From positions 1-8,243 of the forward strand of contig JAHIRI010000017.1 of NCBI GenBank assembly GCA_018818855.1: a stretch of 8,243 bases of DNA, given 5' to 3'. Of the stretch, positions 1 to 5,811 are shown piece by piece (positions within the stretch are counted from its first letter, which is position 1; each line of letters starts with the position of its first letter). Source of the stretch: Patescibacteria group bacterium (GTDB taxonomy: Bacteria; Patescibacteriota; Patescibacteriia; XYB2-FULL-38-15). The notes under the pieces were generated by a model. That model ran no database searches. It saw only the letters and a program-made list of their open reading frames with translations, and was not told where the DNA came from. The translations under genes were made by a program, and so were the position numbers.

Positions 1-254
1 TTGACGCGGATAAAAATGAAATTTTAAATTTGGTGCGAAACGTCGGAGCGCGGGCTTTCAAGCGAGATCCGGAAGATCAGATTATAAAAATTGAAGACCG
101 CGGAAAAAAAGTTATTATCACGACCACGGAAAATCAGCTGGCCGTTTCCGTTGGCAAACAAGTTGCGCGGGCGTTCAAAGGCGGGGAATTAAAAATAATT
201 TGGTCTGATGAAGACGCGCCGGCGAGGGTCGTGTGGACGAGGAAGGAGAAATAG
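1..254 (+). CDS. 3' end of an unrecognised conserved-looking protein (5' partial)
   Basis: The reading frame is open from base 3, the first full codon, to the TAG at 252-254. The true start lies upstream of the window: the TTG at 30 and GTG at 33 lie inside continuous coding sequence and have no SD. About 83 codons are visible. The fragment is mixed alpha/beta and charged. It contains a run of beta-prone residues (KKVIITTTENQLAVSVGK) followed by a short helix (QVARAFKGG), a second strand (LKIIWSD) and a terminal strand (ARVVWTRK). This looks like a compact RNA- or nucleotide-binding type fold, but I cannot name a family and assign no function. No terminator on the + strand follows it. The next + strand element is a 7-bp tandem repeat, and then a converging - strand gene. 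Confidence 0.8.
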   Translation, partial: DADKNEILNLVRNVGARAFKRDPEDQIIKIEDRGKKVIITTTENQLAVSVGKQVARAFKGGELKIIWSDEDAPARVVWTRKEK

Positions 255-288
255 TATTTTGTATCTGGTATATAGTATTTAGTATAAA
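254..288. repeat. 7-bp tandem micro-repeat, five GTATnnn units
   Basis: Five units in exact 7-bp register begin at 254, 261, 268, 275 and 282: GTATTTT, GTATCTG, GTATATA, GTATTTA, GTATAAA. The first G is the last base of the upstream TAG stop, and the last unit runs into the A-run that forms the T-tract of the - strand terminator. It is noncoding. Similar short-period repeats lie at other gene junctions in this window (663-686, 1149-1176, 3579-3598). Confidence 0.75.
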
Positions 289-318
289 AAAACCGACAGC
301 ACATGCGTGTGCCATCGG
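286..318 (-). terminator. Rho-independent terminator of the - strand small membrane-protein gene
   Basis: On the - strand an 11-bp stem (arms 308-318 and 293-303, with two G-T pairs) closes a 4-base loop CGCA at 304-307. It is followed by seven T residues (292-286). It begins 31 bp past the stop codon of the gene at 350-598. On the + strand no T-run follows the stem, so it should terminate only - strand transcription. Confidence 0.85.
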
Positions 319-349
319 CGATTGGGATGAAAAAGAGTGGCGGTGGAGG

Positions 350-598
350 TTAATGTTTTTCGTCTCCGCTTGGGTCGTTCACCTCGAACGCGAGGTAAAG
401 CGCCCTAAACCATAGAATCGCGAGGACAGCTAGTGGGCTCAGAGTTATGAGGATGGCACGGTAGACCCAAGTCGGGAAAGCCAGTTCCTCTTGCGGCCAC
501 TGCGGGATCAAATAAGCGTCGACGAAGAGGACGAATAGAACCCAGCCCAGAAGCGCAAGTCCGGCTGCCTCTAGCCATGTCATTTTTCTCTTTCCCAT
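350..598 (-). CDS. Small two-helix membrane protein, orphan, function unknown
   Basis: An 82-aa protein with a basic N-terminus (GKRK) followed by two hydrophobic segments, roughly residues 8-31 and 45-71. They are joined by a short Pro/Trp/Glu-rich loop, and the acidic tail ends GDEKH. The positive N-terminus suggests a hairpin with both ends in the cytoplasm. I do not recognise a family. The ATG at 598 is supported by an excellent SD, AAGGAGGG at 605-612 with a 6-nt spacer. The gene has its own -35/-10 upstream and its own hairpin terminator downstream, so it forms a single-gene unit running against its neighbours. A sampled 60-base stretch (361-420) is about 57% G+C, against about 25-35% in sampled stretches of the 1180 and 3608 genes. 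Confidence is high that it is a gene and nil on role. Confidence 0.85.
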   Translation of the reverse strand: MGKRKMTWLEAAGLALLGWVLFVLFVDAYLIPQWPQEELAFPTWVYRAILITLSPLAVLAILWFRALYLAFEVNDPSGDEKH

Positions 599-604
599 TT
601 TAGA

Positions 605-612
605 CCCTCCTT
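605..612 (-). promoter_or_regulatory. Strong Shine-Dalgarno site for the 82-aa gene
   Basis: AAGGAGGG on the - strand with a 6-nt spacer to the ATG at 598-596. It decides the start. It contrasts with the neighbouring AT-rich genes, which show no SD. Confidence 0.85.
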
Positions 613-620
613 CTAGTTAA

Positions 621-648
621 ATCCTAATACATTTTGTAAAAAAGTCAA
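621..648 (-). promoter_or_regulatory. Sigma70-type promoter for the 82-aa gene
   Basis: On the - strand, TTGACT (648-643, 5/6 match to the -35 consensus) and TAGGAT (626-621, 4/6 match to the -10) are separated by 16 bp. Predicted transcription begins near 614, leaving a leader of about 16 nt that holds little more than the SD. Confidence 0.6.
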
Positions 649-663
649 TAGATTTGTTTTAAT
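634..663 (+). promoter_or_regulatory. Candidate promoter for the 694-2010 gene pair, overlapping the divergent promoter
   Basis: TTGTAA (634-639) and TTTAAT (658-663) are spaced by 18 bp and precede the ATG at 694 by about 30 bp. The -35 lies inside the spacer of the - strand promoter at 621-648, so the two would compete for polymerase. It is weaker than the others listed, and AT-rich sequence makes chance matches easy. Confidence 0.35.
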
Positions 664-686
664 GTTATTTTGTTATCTTGTTATTT
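663..686. repeat. 8-bp tandem micro-repeat, three TGTTATYT units
   Basis: Three consecutive units: TGTTATTT (663-670), TGTTATCT (671-678), TGTTATTT (679-686), followed by a partial TG. The array lies directly upstream of the ATG at 694. Each unit also supplies a TG-n-TAT pattern resembling an extended -10, so it may double as promoter sequence. Confidence 0.7.
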
Positions 687-693
687 TGATTTT

Positions 694-1149
694 ATGACCG
701 TCGAAATTGATCTCTATTCTTTAATAAAATTTATCGGCGGGTTGCTCGCCGTGATTGCTTTTATTTTTTTAATCTATCGTGCATACAAGGGGATTGCCAC
801 ATTTTTCAAAAGTCGGGAATATGATCTTGATAAACAAGGAATTAAAAAACGTTGGCAAGAAATTGAAAAAATGCTTGATCAGCCGGGAGAAATGAATTAT
901 AAGCTTGCCGTGATGGAAGCGGACAAGCTTCTTGATTATGTTTTAAAATCAATGTCTATGTCGGGAAAAGATATGGGCGAAAGAATCCGATTCGCGAGTT
1001 TTAGATTTAATAGACTGAAAAAAGTTTGGTGGGCGCACGTTCTCAGAAACCAGCTGGTACATGAAGCAACTTTTTCTCTCAATCACAGCACAGCCAAAAG
1101 AGCCATAAAAACATTTGAGCGGGCGCTCCGCGAGTTGGGCGCGCTGTGA
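694..1149 (+). CDS. Membrane-anchored protein with a HEPN-like RNxxxH motif
   Basis: A 151-aa protein from the ATG at 694. An in-frame TTG at 670 would add eight residues, but it lies in the 8-bp repeat and has no SD. One membrane segment (about residues 10-28) is followed by a basic patch and a largely helical cytoplasmic domain (about 45-151). Visible motifs are a Trp-centred helix (KKRWQEIEKML, 51-61), an acidic stretch (AVMEADKLLDYVL, 72-84), MGERIR (94-99) and RNQLVHE, with R118, N119 and H123. R-x4-H with Asn after the Arg is the hallmark of HEPN domains (HepT-type RNases and DUF4145-like relatives). From memory, similar single-TM proteins are widespread in Patescibacteria. RNase activity is not implied, because many HEPN-like proteins are structural. 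The next gene starts 30 bp downstream with no terminator between, so the two are probably co-transcribed. Confidence 0.85.
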   Translation: MTVEIDLYSLIKFIGGLLAVIAFIFLIYRAYKGIATFFKSREYDLDKQGIKKRWQEIEKMLDQPGEMNYKLAVMEADKLLDYVLKSMSMSGKDMGERIRFASFRFNRLKKVWWAHVLRNQLVHEATFSLNHSTAKRAIKTFERALRELGAL

Positions 1150-1176
1150 GATAATAGTTAACAATTAACAGTTAGC
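1149..1176. repeat. 7-bp tandem micro-repeat between the HEPN-like and CruF-like genes
   Basis: Three units in 7-bp register, AGTTAAC (1156-1162), AATTAAC (1163-1169) and AGTTAGC (1170-1176), are preceded by a degenerate copy AGATAAT (1149-1155) that starts on the last base of the upstream stop. It fills almost the whole intergenic gap and leaves no SD for the next gene. Confidence 0.65.
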
Positions 1177-1179
1177 CGT

Positions 1180-2010
1180 ATGAAATCAAAAAACGTAAAT
1201 TTTTTTCTCGCTAATTTATTTTTCGCCGCAATCATTCTTTTTTATATTTTTATGTTGTGGCAGGGCGAGCTGGAACAGGGATTTATTTTGACGGCATTTT
1301 TTACTTTGTCGGTTTTTGCCTTTACTCTTTGGCATGCTTTCGCAAAATTTGGAGCGAGGAACGCAATTATTTTTCTTGTTTTAGTTTTACTTACTAGTTT
1401 AGGAGCAGAATTTATCGGTGCTAATTTGGCTAACAATTTTTTGGGATATTATAAATATTCAGAATTTTTGGGATGGAAATTTTTGAATATTCCACTGCTC
1501 ATAATTTTGATGTGGTCAGCCATAATTTATATTTCCTATCAAGTTTCAGAACACATCACAAATTTCAGATTTACAAAACATACTCATTTTTTACAAAAAT
1601 TTTGGGTTAGTTTTTGGTGCGCGCTTTTGACTGCGTTAATTGTCGTTGCCTGGGATTTTGCTCTTGAACCGCTGGCGATAGAAATGGGATGGTGGTCGTG
1701 GTTTCATCCCGGAGATTATTTTGGCGTGCCAATCAGTAATTTTCTCGGCTGGATGGCAATTTCTTTTTCCGCGGTTTTTCTTTATAAAATTTTCTTTGAA
1801 CGCGAACGGCCGGAGGAAGAGAATTTATTTGATTACGCGCCAGTCATTGGTTATGCCCTGATTTGTTTTTTTACTATTCTCACGGCCATAAATATTGACA
1901 AACCGATTTTTGCCTTGCTTGCTTTTACGGGAATGTTTCCATTTGTTTGCATTATGGTTGTGAAATTTTTGGTCGGTAGACTTAATTTCCCGGAACAGTA
2001 TAGAAAATAA
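1180..2010 (+). CDS. CruF-like carotenoid biosynthesis membrane protein (DUF422 family)
   Basis: A 276-aa integral membrane protein, hydrophobic throughout with about seven to eight predicted helices. Family features match the CruF/DUF422 group: an AEFIG...LGYYKY region (about residues 74-93), VAWDFALEP (D159, E163-P164) and GDYFGVPISNFLGW (178-191). CruF acts as a carotenoid hydratase adding water to the end of a C40 or C50 chain, and family members occur in bacterioruberin-type and cyanobacterial pathways. Substrate and product cannot be read from sequence here, and no other carotenoid gene is in the window. The start is the ATG after the 7-bp repeat and has no recognisable SD. It is probably translated from the transcript of the upstream HEPN-like gene. 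The unit is closed by the hairpin at 2060-2087. The gene is very AT-rich (15 G+C in the sampled 60 bases at 1561-1620). Confidence 0.8.
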   Translation: MKSKNVNFFLANLFFAAIILFYIFMLWQGELEQGFILTAFFTLSVFAFTLWHAFAKFGARNAIIFLVLVLLTSLGAEFIGANLANNFLGYYKYSEFLGWKFLNIPLLIILMWSAIIYISYQVSEHITNFRFTKHTHFLQKFWVSFWCALLTALIVVAWDFALEPLAIEMGWWSWFHPGDYFGVPISNFLGWMAISFSAVFLYKIFFERERPEEENLFDYAPVIGYALICFFTILTAINIDKPIFALLAFTGMFPFVCIMVVKFLVGRLNFPEQYRK

Positions 2011-2059
2011 TTTATATTTTATAATAAAAAGATGTTTTTTGTTATATTTTAATTGATTT

Positions 2060-2087
2060 AAAATGGACCCGCGATAGGGTTCATTTT
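2060..2087 (+). terminator. Rho-independent terminator after the CruF-like gene
   Basis: An 11-bp stem (2060-2070 with 2077-2087, one G-T pair) closes a 6-base loop. The left arm starts AAAATG and the right arm ends CATTTT, continuing GTTATT. The symmetric A-run and T-run could allow termination in both directions. Nothing else of note lies between 2011 and 2060. Confidence 0.75.
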
Positions 2088-2091
2088 GTTA

Positions 2092-2120
2092 TTAACTTGT
2101 CTTGTTTTTTGTGCTATAAT
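2092..2120 (+). promoter_or_regulatory. Strong extended -10 promoter for the translocation operon
   Basis: TATAAT is a perfect -10 at 2115-2120, with TG-n (2112-2114) making an extended -10. TTAACT (2092-2097, 4/6 match) lies 17 bp upstream as the -35. Transcription should begin near 2127, giving a leader of about 40 nt. It starts right after the preceding terminator and is the best promoter among the AT-rich genes here. Confidence 0.75.
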
Positions 2121-2167
2121 GAATAACAGAGACGAGAGAATTGTGAATAAAAGTAATTTACGTAGTG

Positions 2168-3577
2168 ATGATCACTATTGATTTAAGTTATTTTGATACT
2201 TTAGCGTCAATGTCGCCGCTTGCAATTATGTGGCGGCTTTTCGCCGATGGAGGATGGATTATAATCCTCTGGGTTTTTCTTTGGGGATCATGGGAAATTT
2301 GGGTTAATTGGCGGCAAAATCTTTATGAAGCAAAACGTCGTTGGATTTTTTTGGCCATAGATATTCCAAGAGCCGTTTTGGACGAGCCCGGTCAGTCGCC
2401 CTTGGCTGTAGAAAATATTTTCGCGCATTTGGACGGGGCGCACGGTACTGATACTCTTTGGGAAAAATATTGGGAAGGGAAAACTCAGGATTGGTTTAGT
2501 TTGGAAATTGTGAGCACTGAAGGCTATATTCAATTTGTTATTCGCACCCGCGATAAATTTCGCGATTTGGTTGAAGCGGCGATTTACGCCCAATATCCTG
2601 ACGCGGAAATTACAGAAGTTATTGATTACACAAAATGGGCGCCAGGCAAATTTCCCAATCAGGAATGGGAATTGTTTGGCACAGAGTGGATAAAAGTCAG
2701 ACAGGAAGATGCTTATCCCTTGCGGACTTATCATGATTTTGAAGACCCGACGACTAAAGAGTTTAAAGATCCTCTGGCGGCCATGCTTGAGACAATGTCT
2801 AAAATGGGAAAGGGCGAGCATATTTGGTTTCAAATTTTAATTACGCCGATTGGCCAGAAAGAATGGACAAGAAAGGGCGACAATTTAGTCAAAAAATTAA
2901 TTGGTGCGAAAGTTGAAACGAAAGAAACATGGTTAAACAAAATGGTGGATTTGCCCGGGAAAGTTGCGGACACGGCGTTGACTCAAATTTTAAGTAGCGC
3001 AGAGGAGGCACCTACTAAGAAAAGAGAAGAAAAAAAGGAAGCATCCATGATGCAATATCTTTCTCCGGGAACAAAAACTTTGGTTGAGGCCATTGAGAGA
3101 AAAATTTCCAAAATTGGTTTTCAGACTAAAGTGAGAATGATTTATGTCGCGAGAAAAGAAGTTTTTAAAAAAACGCGCGCGGCACATCCAATGGTTGGGG
3201 TTATTAAACAATTTAGTACAATGGATGGGCAGAGTATTAAGCCTGAATATAAAAAAGTTGGAACAGCTGCACATTATATTTTAGTAAAGAAAAGATTAGC
3301 TTGGAAAAAAATTAAAATTATGCAGGCATATCGCGGCCGCAGTCAGTCGCGTGGTATCGGCAAAGGTTTTGTCTTAAATATTGAAGAGCTGGCGACGATG
3401 TGGCACTTTCCGGCCAATTGGATTAAAGCTCCGTCGGTTAAGACAGTAGAAAGCAAGCGCGGTGTGCCGCCCATTAACTTGCCATTTGAAGTACCGTCCC
3501 ATATGAAAGCGATCGAGGAAATGGGAGAAGATGAGGAGTTACCGAAAGAAGCGCCGCCAAATTTACCTGTTGTATAA
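2168..3577 (+). CDS. Membrane-anchored partner of a VirD4/TraD-like ATPase (DUF8128-like)
   Basis: A 469-aa protein. A GTG at 2165 sits directly before the chosen ATG, so the start is uncertain by one codon, and neither has an SD. One membrane segment is seen near the N-terminus (about residues 26-46, rich in Trp, Ile and Leu). The soluble part carries SPLAVENIFAHLDGAHG (about 77-93), a FSLEIVSTEGYIQFVIR strand pair (about 115-131) and YAQYPDAEI (about 140-148), then a Lys/Glu-rich insert near 280-292. From family memory, the same motif set occurs in a conserved domain (I believe DUF8128) that precedes VirD4/TraD-like ATPases, in some bacteria within one chain. Here the ATPase gene follows 30 bp later on the same strand with no terminator between. 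The inferred role is membrane anchor or scaffold for that ATPase. It has no ATP-binding motif of its own. Confidence 0.85.
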   Translation: MITIDLSYFDTLASMSPLAIMWRLFADGGWIIILWVFLWGSWEIWVNWRQNLYEAKRRWIFLAIDIPRAVLDEPGQSPLAVENIFAHLDGAHGTDTLWEKYWEGKTQDWFSLEIVSTEGYIQFVIRTRDKFRDLVEAAIYAQYPDAEITEVIDYTKWAPGKFPNQEWELFGTEWIKVRQEDAYPLRTYHDFEDPTTKEFKDPLAAMLETMSKMGKGEHIWFQILITPIGQKEWTRKGDNLVKKLIGAKVETKETWLNKMVDLPGKVADTALTQILSSAEEAPTKKREEKKEASMMQYLSPGTKTLVEAIERKISKIGFQTKVRMIYVARKEVFKKTRAAHPMVGVIKQFSTMDGQSIKPEYKKVGTAAHYILVKKRLAWKKIKIMQAYRGRSQSRGIGKGFVLNIEELATMWHFPANWIKAPSVKTVESKRGVPPINLPFEVPSHMKAIEEMGEDEELPKEAPPNLPVV

Positions 3578-3578
3578 A

Positions 3579-3598
3579 TGAGTAATTTTGAGTAATTA
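3579..3598. repeat. 10-bp tandem duplication in the translocation operon gap
   Basis: Two copies, TGAGTAATTT (3579-3588) and TGAGTAATTA (3589-3598), fill most of the 30-bp gap between the anchor and ATPase genes. They provide no SD for the downstream ATG. It could be chance, but it matches the pattern of short-period repeats at other junctions. Confidence 0.55.
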
Positions 3599-3607
3599 AA
3601 ACAAGCC

Positions 3608-5764
3608 ATGACAAATGAGGAGGTAGCACTTTTTGCCGAAACAAATTTCCGCGGAGAACGGAAACGTTTTGGCATTAAAACCGACGATCGGCGCCGGCAT
3701 GTTTATATTATTGGTAAAACCGGCATGGGTAAAACCACCACGCTGGAGAATTTGATTATCTCCGATATTCGGGCGGGCCGCGGTGTGGGCGTAGTTGATC
3801 CGCACGGTGATTTAGCGGAAAAAATTCTTGATTTTATCCCGGCGGACAGAATTAATGATGTGGTTTATTTTAATCCGGCTGATTTGGATTGGCCGATTGC
3901 TTTTAATATTTTAGAATCAATTGACCCAAGATATAAACATTTAGTCGCTTCGGGGATGATGGGCGTTTTCAAAAAAATCTGGCCGGATGTTTGGTCAGCC
4001 AGAATGGAATATATTTTGAACAACACTATTTTGGCGCTTTTAGATTGCCCCGGGTCAACCATGCTCGGGATCAACAGAATGCTTGCCGACCGCGATTACC
4101 GCAAAAAGGTAGTTTTAAAATTAAAGGATCCGGTAGTCAAAGCTTTTTGGGTTGATGAGTTTGCTAAATACAATGAAAGATTTGCCACTGAAGCTATCGC
4201 GCCTATTCAAAATAAAGTCGGTCAATTTCTTTCGGCATCAATTGTTAGAAATATTGTCGGCCAGGTGAAGTCCACGATTGATATGCGCGAAATTATGGAC
4301 AGCCAGAAAATTTTTATAATGAATTTGGCCAAAGGCCGGATCGGTGAAGACGCGAGCGCCCTTTTGGGGAATATGCTTGTTACAAGAATTCAATTGGCGG
4401 CTATGGGTCGCGTGGATATTCCAGAACCCCAGAGAAAAGATTTTTATCTTTATGTTGACGAATTTCAAAATTTTGCTACTTTAAGTTTTGCTAATATTTT
4501 GTCTGAGGCCAGAAAATACCGGCTGAATTTAGTTTTAGCTCATCAATACATTGAACAGTTGGCCGAGGAAGTTGCCGCCGCCGTTTTTGGTAACGTCGGG
4601 ACAATTGTCGCTTTCCGAATTGGCGCGGCTGATGCCGAGGTTTTAGAAAAAGAATTTGCTCCTACTTTCACGGCTGAAGATTTGGTAAATTTGACCAAAT
4701 ACGATACCTATATGAAATTGATGATTGACGGCGTATCATCAACGCCTTTTTCGGCTTCGGGTTTGCCGCCGGTTACGGGACCGACTGATAATCGAGACAA
4801 AGTAATCCGCGTTTCCCGCGAGCGATATGCCAAACCAAAGGAAATTGTTGAGGAAAAAATTACTCGTTGGAGCGGGATGCAGGCTATTGGCACTGAAGAA
4901 AAATCGGATGAAGAACTTGAAGCGGAAATAAAAAAATCAATTGAGAAAAAGGGGCAAGAAGCGGAAGATATAAAAAGCGGGGTAGGGGAGGCGGAAGAAG
5001 GAAAAAAGCCGAGAATGTCGCAGGAAGAGCTTGAAACGCGCGCTATTACGGCCCGCGAAACTTTCCTGGAAAAATCAAAAGTTCAAGCGGTTGATTTCTT
5101 GAAGATTTTTTCAGAGGAACCGGAAAAAAGAGAAAAATTCGGCGAGAAACAAAAGTCGCAAAAAGAGGCGATCACACCGACGGTCATTGTCCAACCGCCG
5201 AAAGTTGAAGTTAAGCAAAAAGAAAAAATTAATATAGATATTAAAATAGAACAACCGCGACCCAAAAAGCCAATAGGGGAAGAAAAAAGGATGATGGTTG
5301 AAAGACGAAAAGAAGTTGTCCATCAAAAATTATCCGCAGAAGAAGAAGGGATTCCATCGCCCCTAAAACTGGATGAGCCGGAGGAAATAAAAACCGCCCA
5401 CATTCCGGAAAACCTTCCTAATGTTTCTCTGGAAAAAAAATCAGCTCCGGTCGCAGCGCTTATTTCTCCCTCCGTCCCGCCGGTTAAAAAAGAAGAAAAC
5501 CCGCCCGTCGGCGAGGCAGGGAAAAAAGAGAGCGAGGGAGATAAAAAAACATTTGAAGAAAAATTTCCTTACGAAATAGTTTGTTCGGCTTGCGGCAAGT
5601 CAGATCGTGTTTCTTTTAACCCTGATCCAAACCGGCCGGTTTACTGCAAGGCGTGTCTAAGGGTTGAAAAAGAAAAAGAGAGGCAGATGAAGAAAAAAAG
5701 TGGAGGCGGAAAAAATAATCAACCGCTGAAAATTAACGAATCAAAATCACAAGATAAAAAATAA
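3608..5764 (+). CDS. VirD4/TraD-like DNA-translocation ATPase with C-terminal CxxC-x17-CxxC zinc ribbon
   Basis: A 718-aa protein. The ATPase core spans about residues 1-420: Walker A GKTGMGKT (36-43), DPHGDLAEKIL (about 64-74), Walker B FYLYVDE (279-285, with D284 and E285), then FQNFAT and a later AHQYIEQL motif. This is the pattern of type IV secretion coupling ATPases (TrwB/TraD/VirD4), which pump DNA or protein through the membrane using ATP. Unlike classic VirD4 there is no N-terminal membrane segment, and the anchor appears to be the upstream 469-aa protein. Residues about 420-655 form a long Lys/Glu/Pro-rich, probably disordered and partly coiled linker. Residues 659-683 form a zinc ribbon with C659, C662, C680 and C683, spaced exactly CxxC-x17-CxxC, followed by a basic tail. 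The ATG at 3608 has no SD. A conjugation, DNA-uptake or secretion role is inference, since no relaxase or channel gene is in view. Confidence 0.92.
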   Translation: MTNEEVALFAETNFRGERKRFGIKTDDRRRHVYIIGKTGMGKTTTLENLIISDIRAGRGVGVVDPHGDLAEKILDFIPADRINDVVYFNPADLDWPIAFNILESIDPRYKHLVASGMMGVFKKIWPDVWSARMEYILNNTILALLDCPGSTMLGINRMLADRDYRKKVVLKLKDPVVKAFWVDEFAKYNERFATEAIAPIQNKVGQFLSASIVRNIVGQVKSTIDMREIMDSQKIFIMNLAKGRIGEDASALLGNMLVTRIQLAAMGRVDIPEPQRKDFYLYVDEFQNFATLSFANILSEARKYRLNLVLAHQYIEQLAEEVAAAVFGNVGTIVAFRIGAADAEVLEKEFAPTFTAEDLVNLTKYDTYMKLMIDGVSSTPFSASGLPPVTGPTDNRDKVIRVSRERYAKPKEIVEEKITRWSGMQAIGTEEKSDEELEAEIKKSIEKKGQEAEDIKSGVGEAEEGKKPRMSQEELETRAITARETFLEKSKVQAVDFLKIFSEEPEKREKFGEKQKSQKEAITPTVIVQPPKVEVKQKEKINIDIKIEQPRPKKPIGEEKRMMVERRKEVVHQKLSAEEEGIPSPLKLDEPEEIKTAHIPENLPNVSLEKKSAPVAALISPSVPPVKKEENPPVGEAGKKESEGDKKTFEEKFPYEIVCSACGKSDRVSFNPDPNRPVYCKACLRVEKEKERQMKKKSGGGKNNQPLKINESKSQDKK

Positions 5765-5789
5765 AATGAGTCCTTTCCGGGCTCGTTTT
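5763..5789 (+). terminator. Rho-independent terminator overlapping the ATPase stop codon
   Basis: An 11-bp stem (5763-5773 with 5779-5789, two G-T pairs) closes a 5-base loop. The left arm begins within the TAA stop (5762-5764). The right arm ends CGTTTT and continues ATTATG. Its A-run/T-run layout is nearly the same as in the 2060-2087 terminator (left arms AAAATGAGTCC and AAAATGGACCC). Confidence 0.75.
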
Positions 5790-5793
5790 ATTA

Positions 5794-5802
5794 TGTTAAG
5801 AT
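5794..5802 (+). promoter_or_regulatory. Extended -10 promoter of queH
   Basis: TGTTAAGAT gives an extended -10 (TG-n) with TAAGAT at 5797-5802. No convincing -35 is seen, because the expected site falls in the preceding terminator hairpin. Only 9 nt separate the -10 from the ATG at 5812, so the mRNA would start 0-3 nt before the start codon. Confidence 0.5.
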
Positions 5803-5811
5803 GTTTTTGTT

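Noticed and set aside
233..415. A 60-aa + strand frame after the first partial gene
   Set aside because: It runs through the micro-repeat and the - strand terminator hairpin into the antisense of the 82-aa gene. No SD.
2143..2181. A 12-codon GTG-initiated mini-ORF overlapping the start of the 469-aa gene, after an ACGAGAG purine tract
   Set aside because: It could be a leader peptide for translational coupling, but the SD match is poor and nothing in the peptide suggests attenuation. Too short to support.
2288..2833. A 181-aa - strand frame inside the 469-aa gene
   Set aside because: It is antisense to a gene with clear conserved motifs, has no SD, and its Phe/Asn-rich composition is typical of AT-rich antisense.
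3617..3623. GAGGAGG, a perfect SD-like sequence just inside the ATPase gene
   Set aside because: No start codon follows at a usable distance, and the bases encode part of N-E-E-V in the ATPase. Treated as coincidence.
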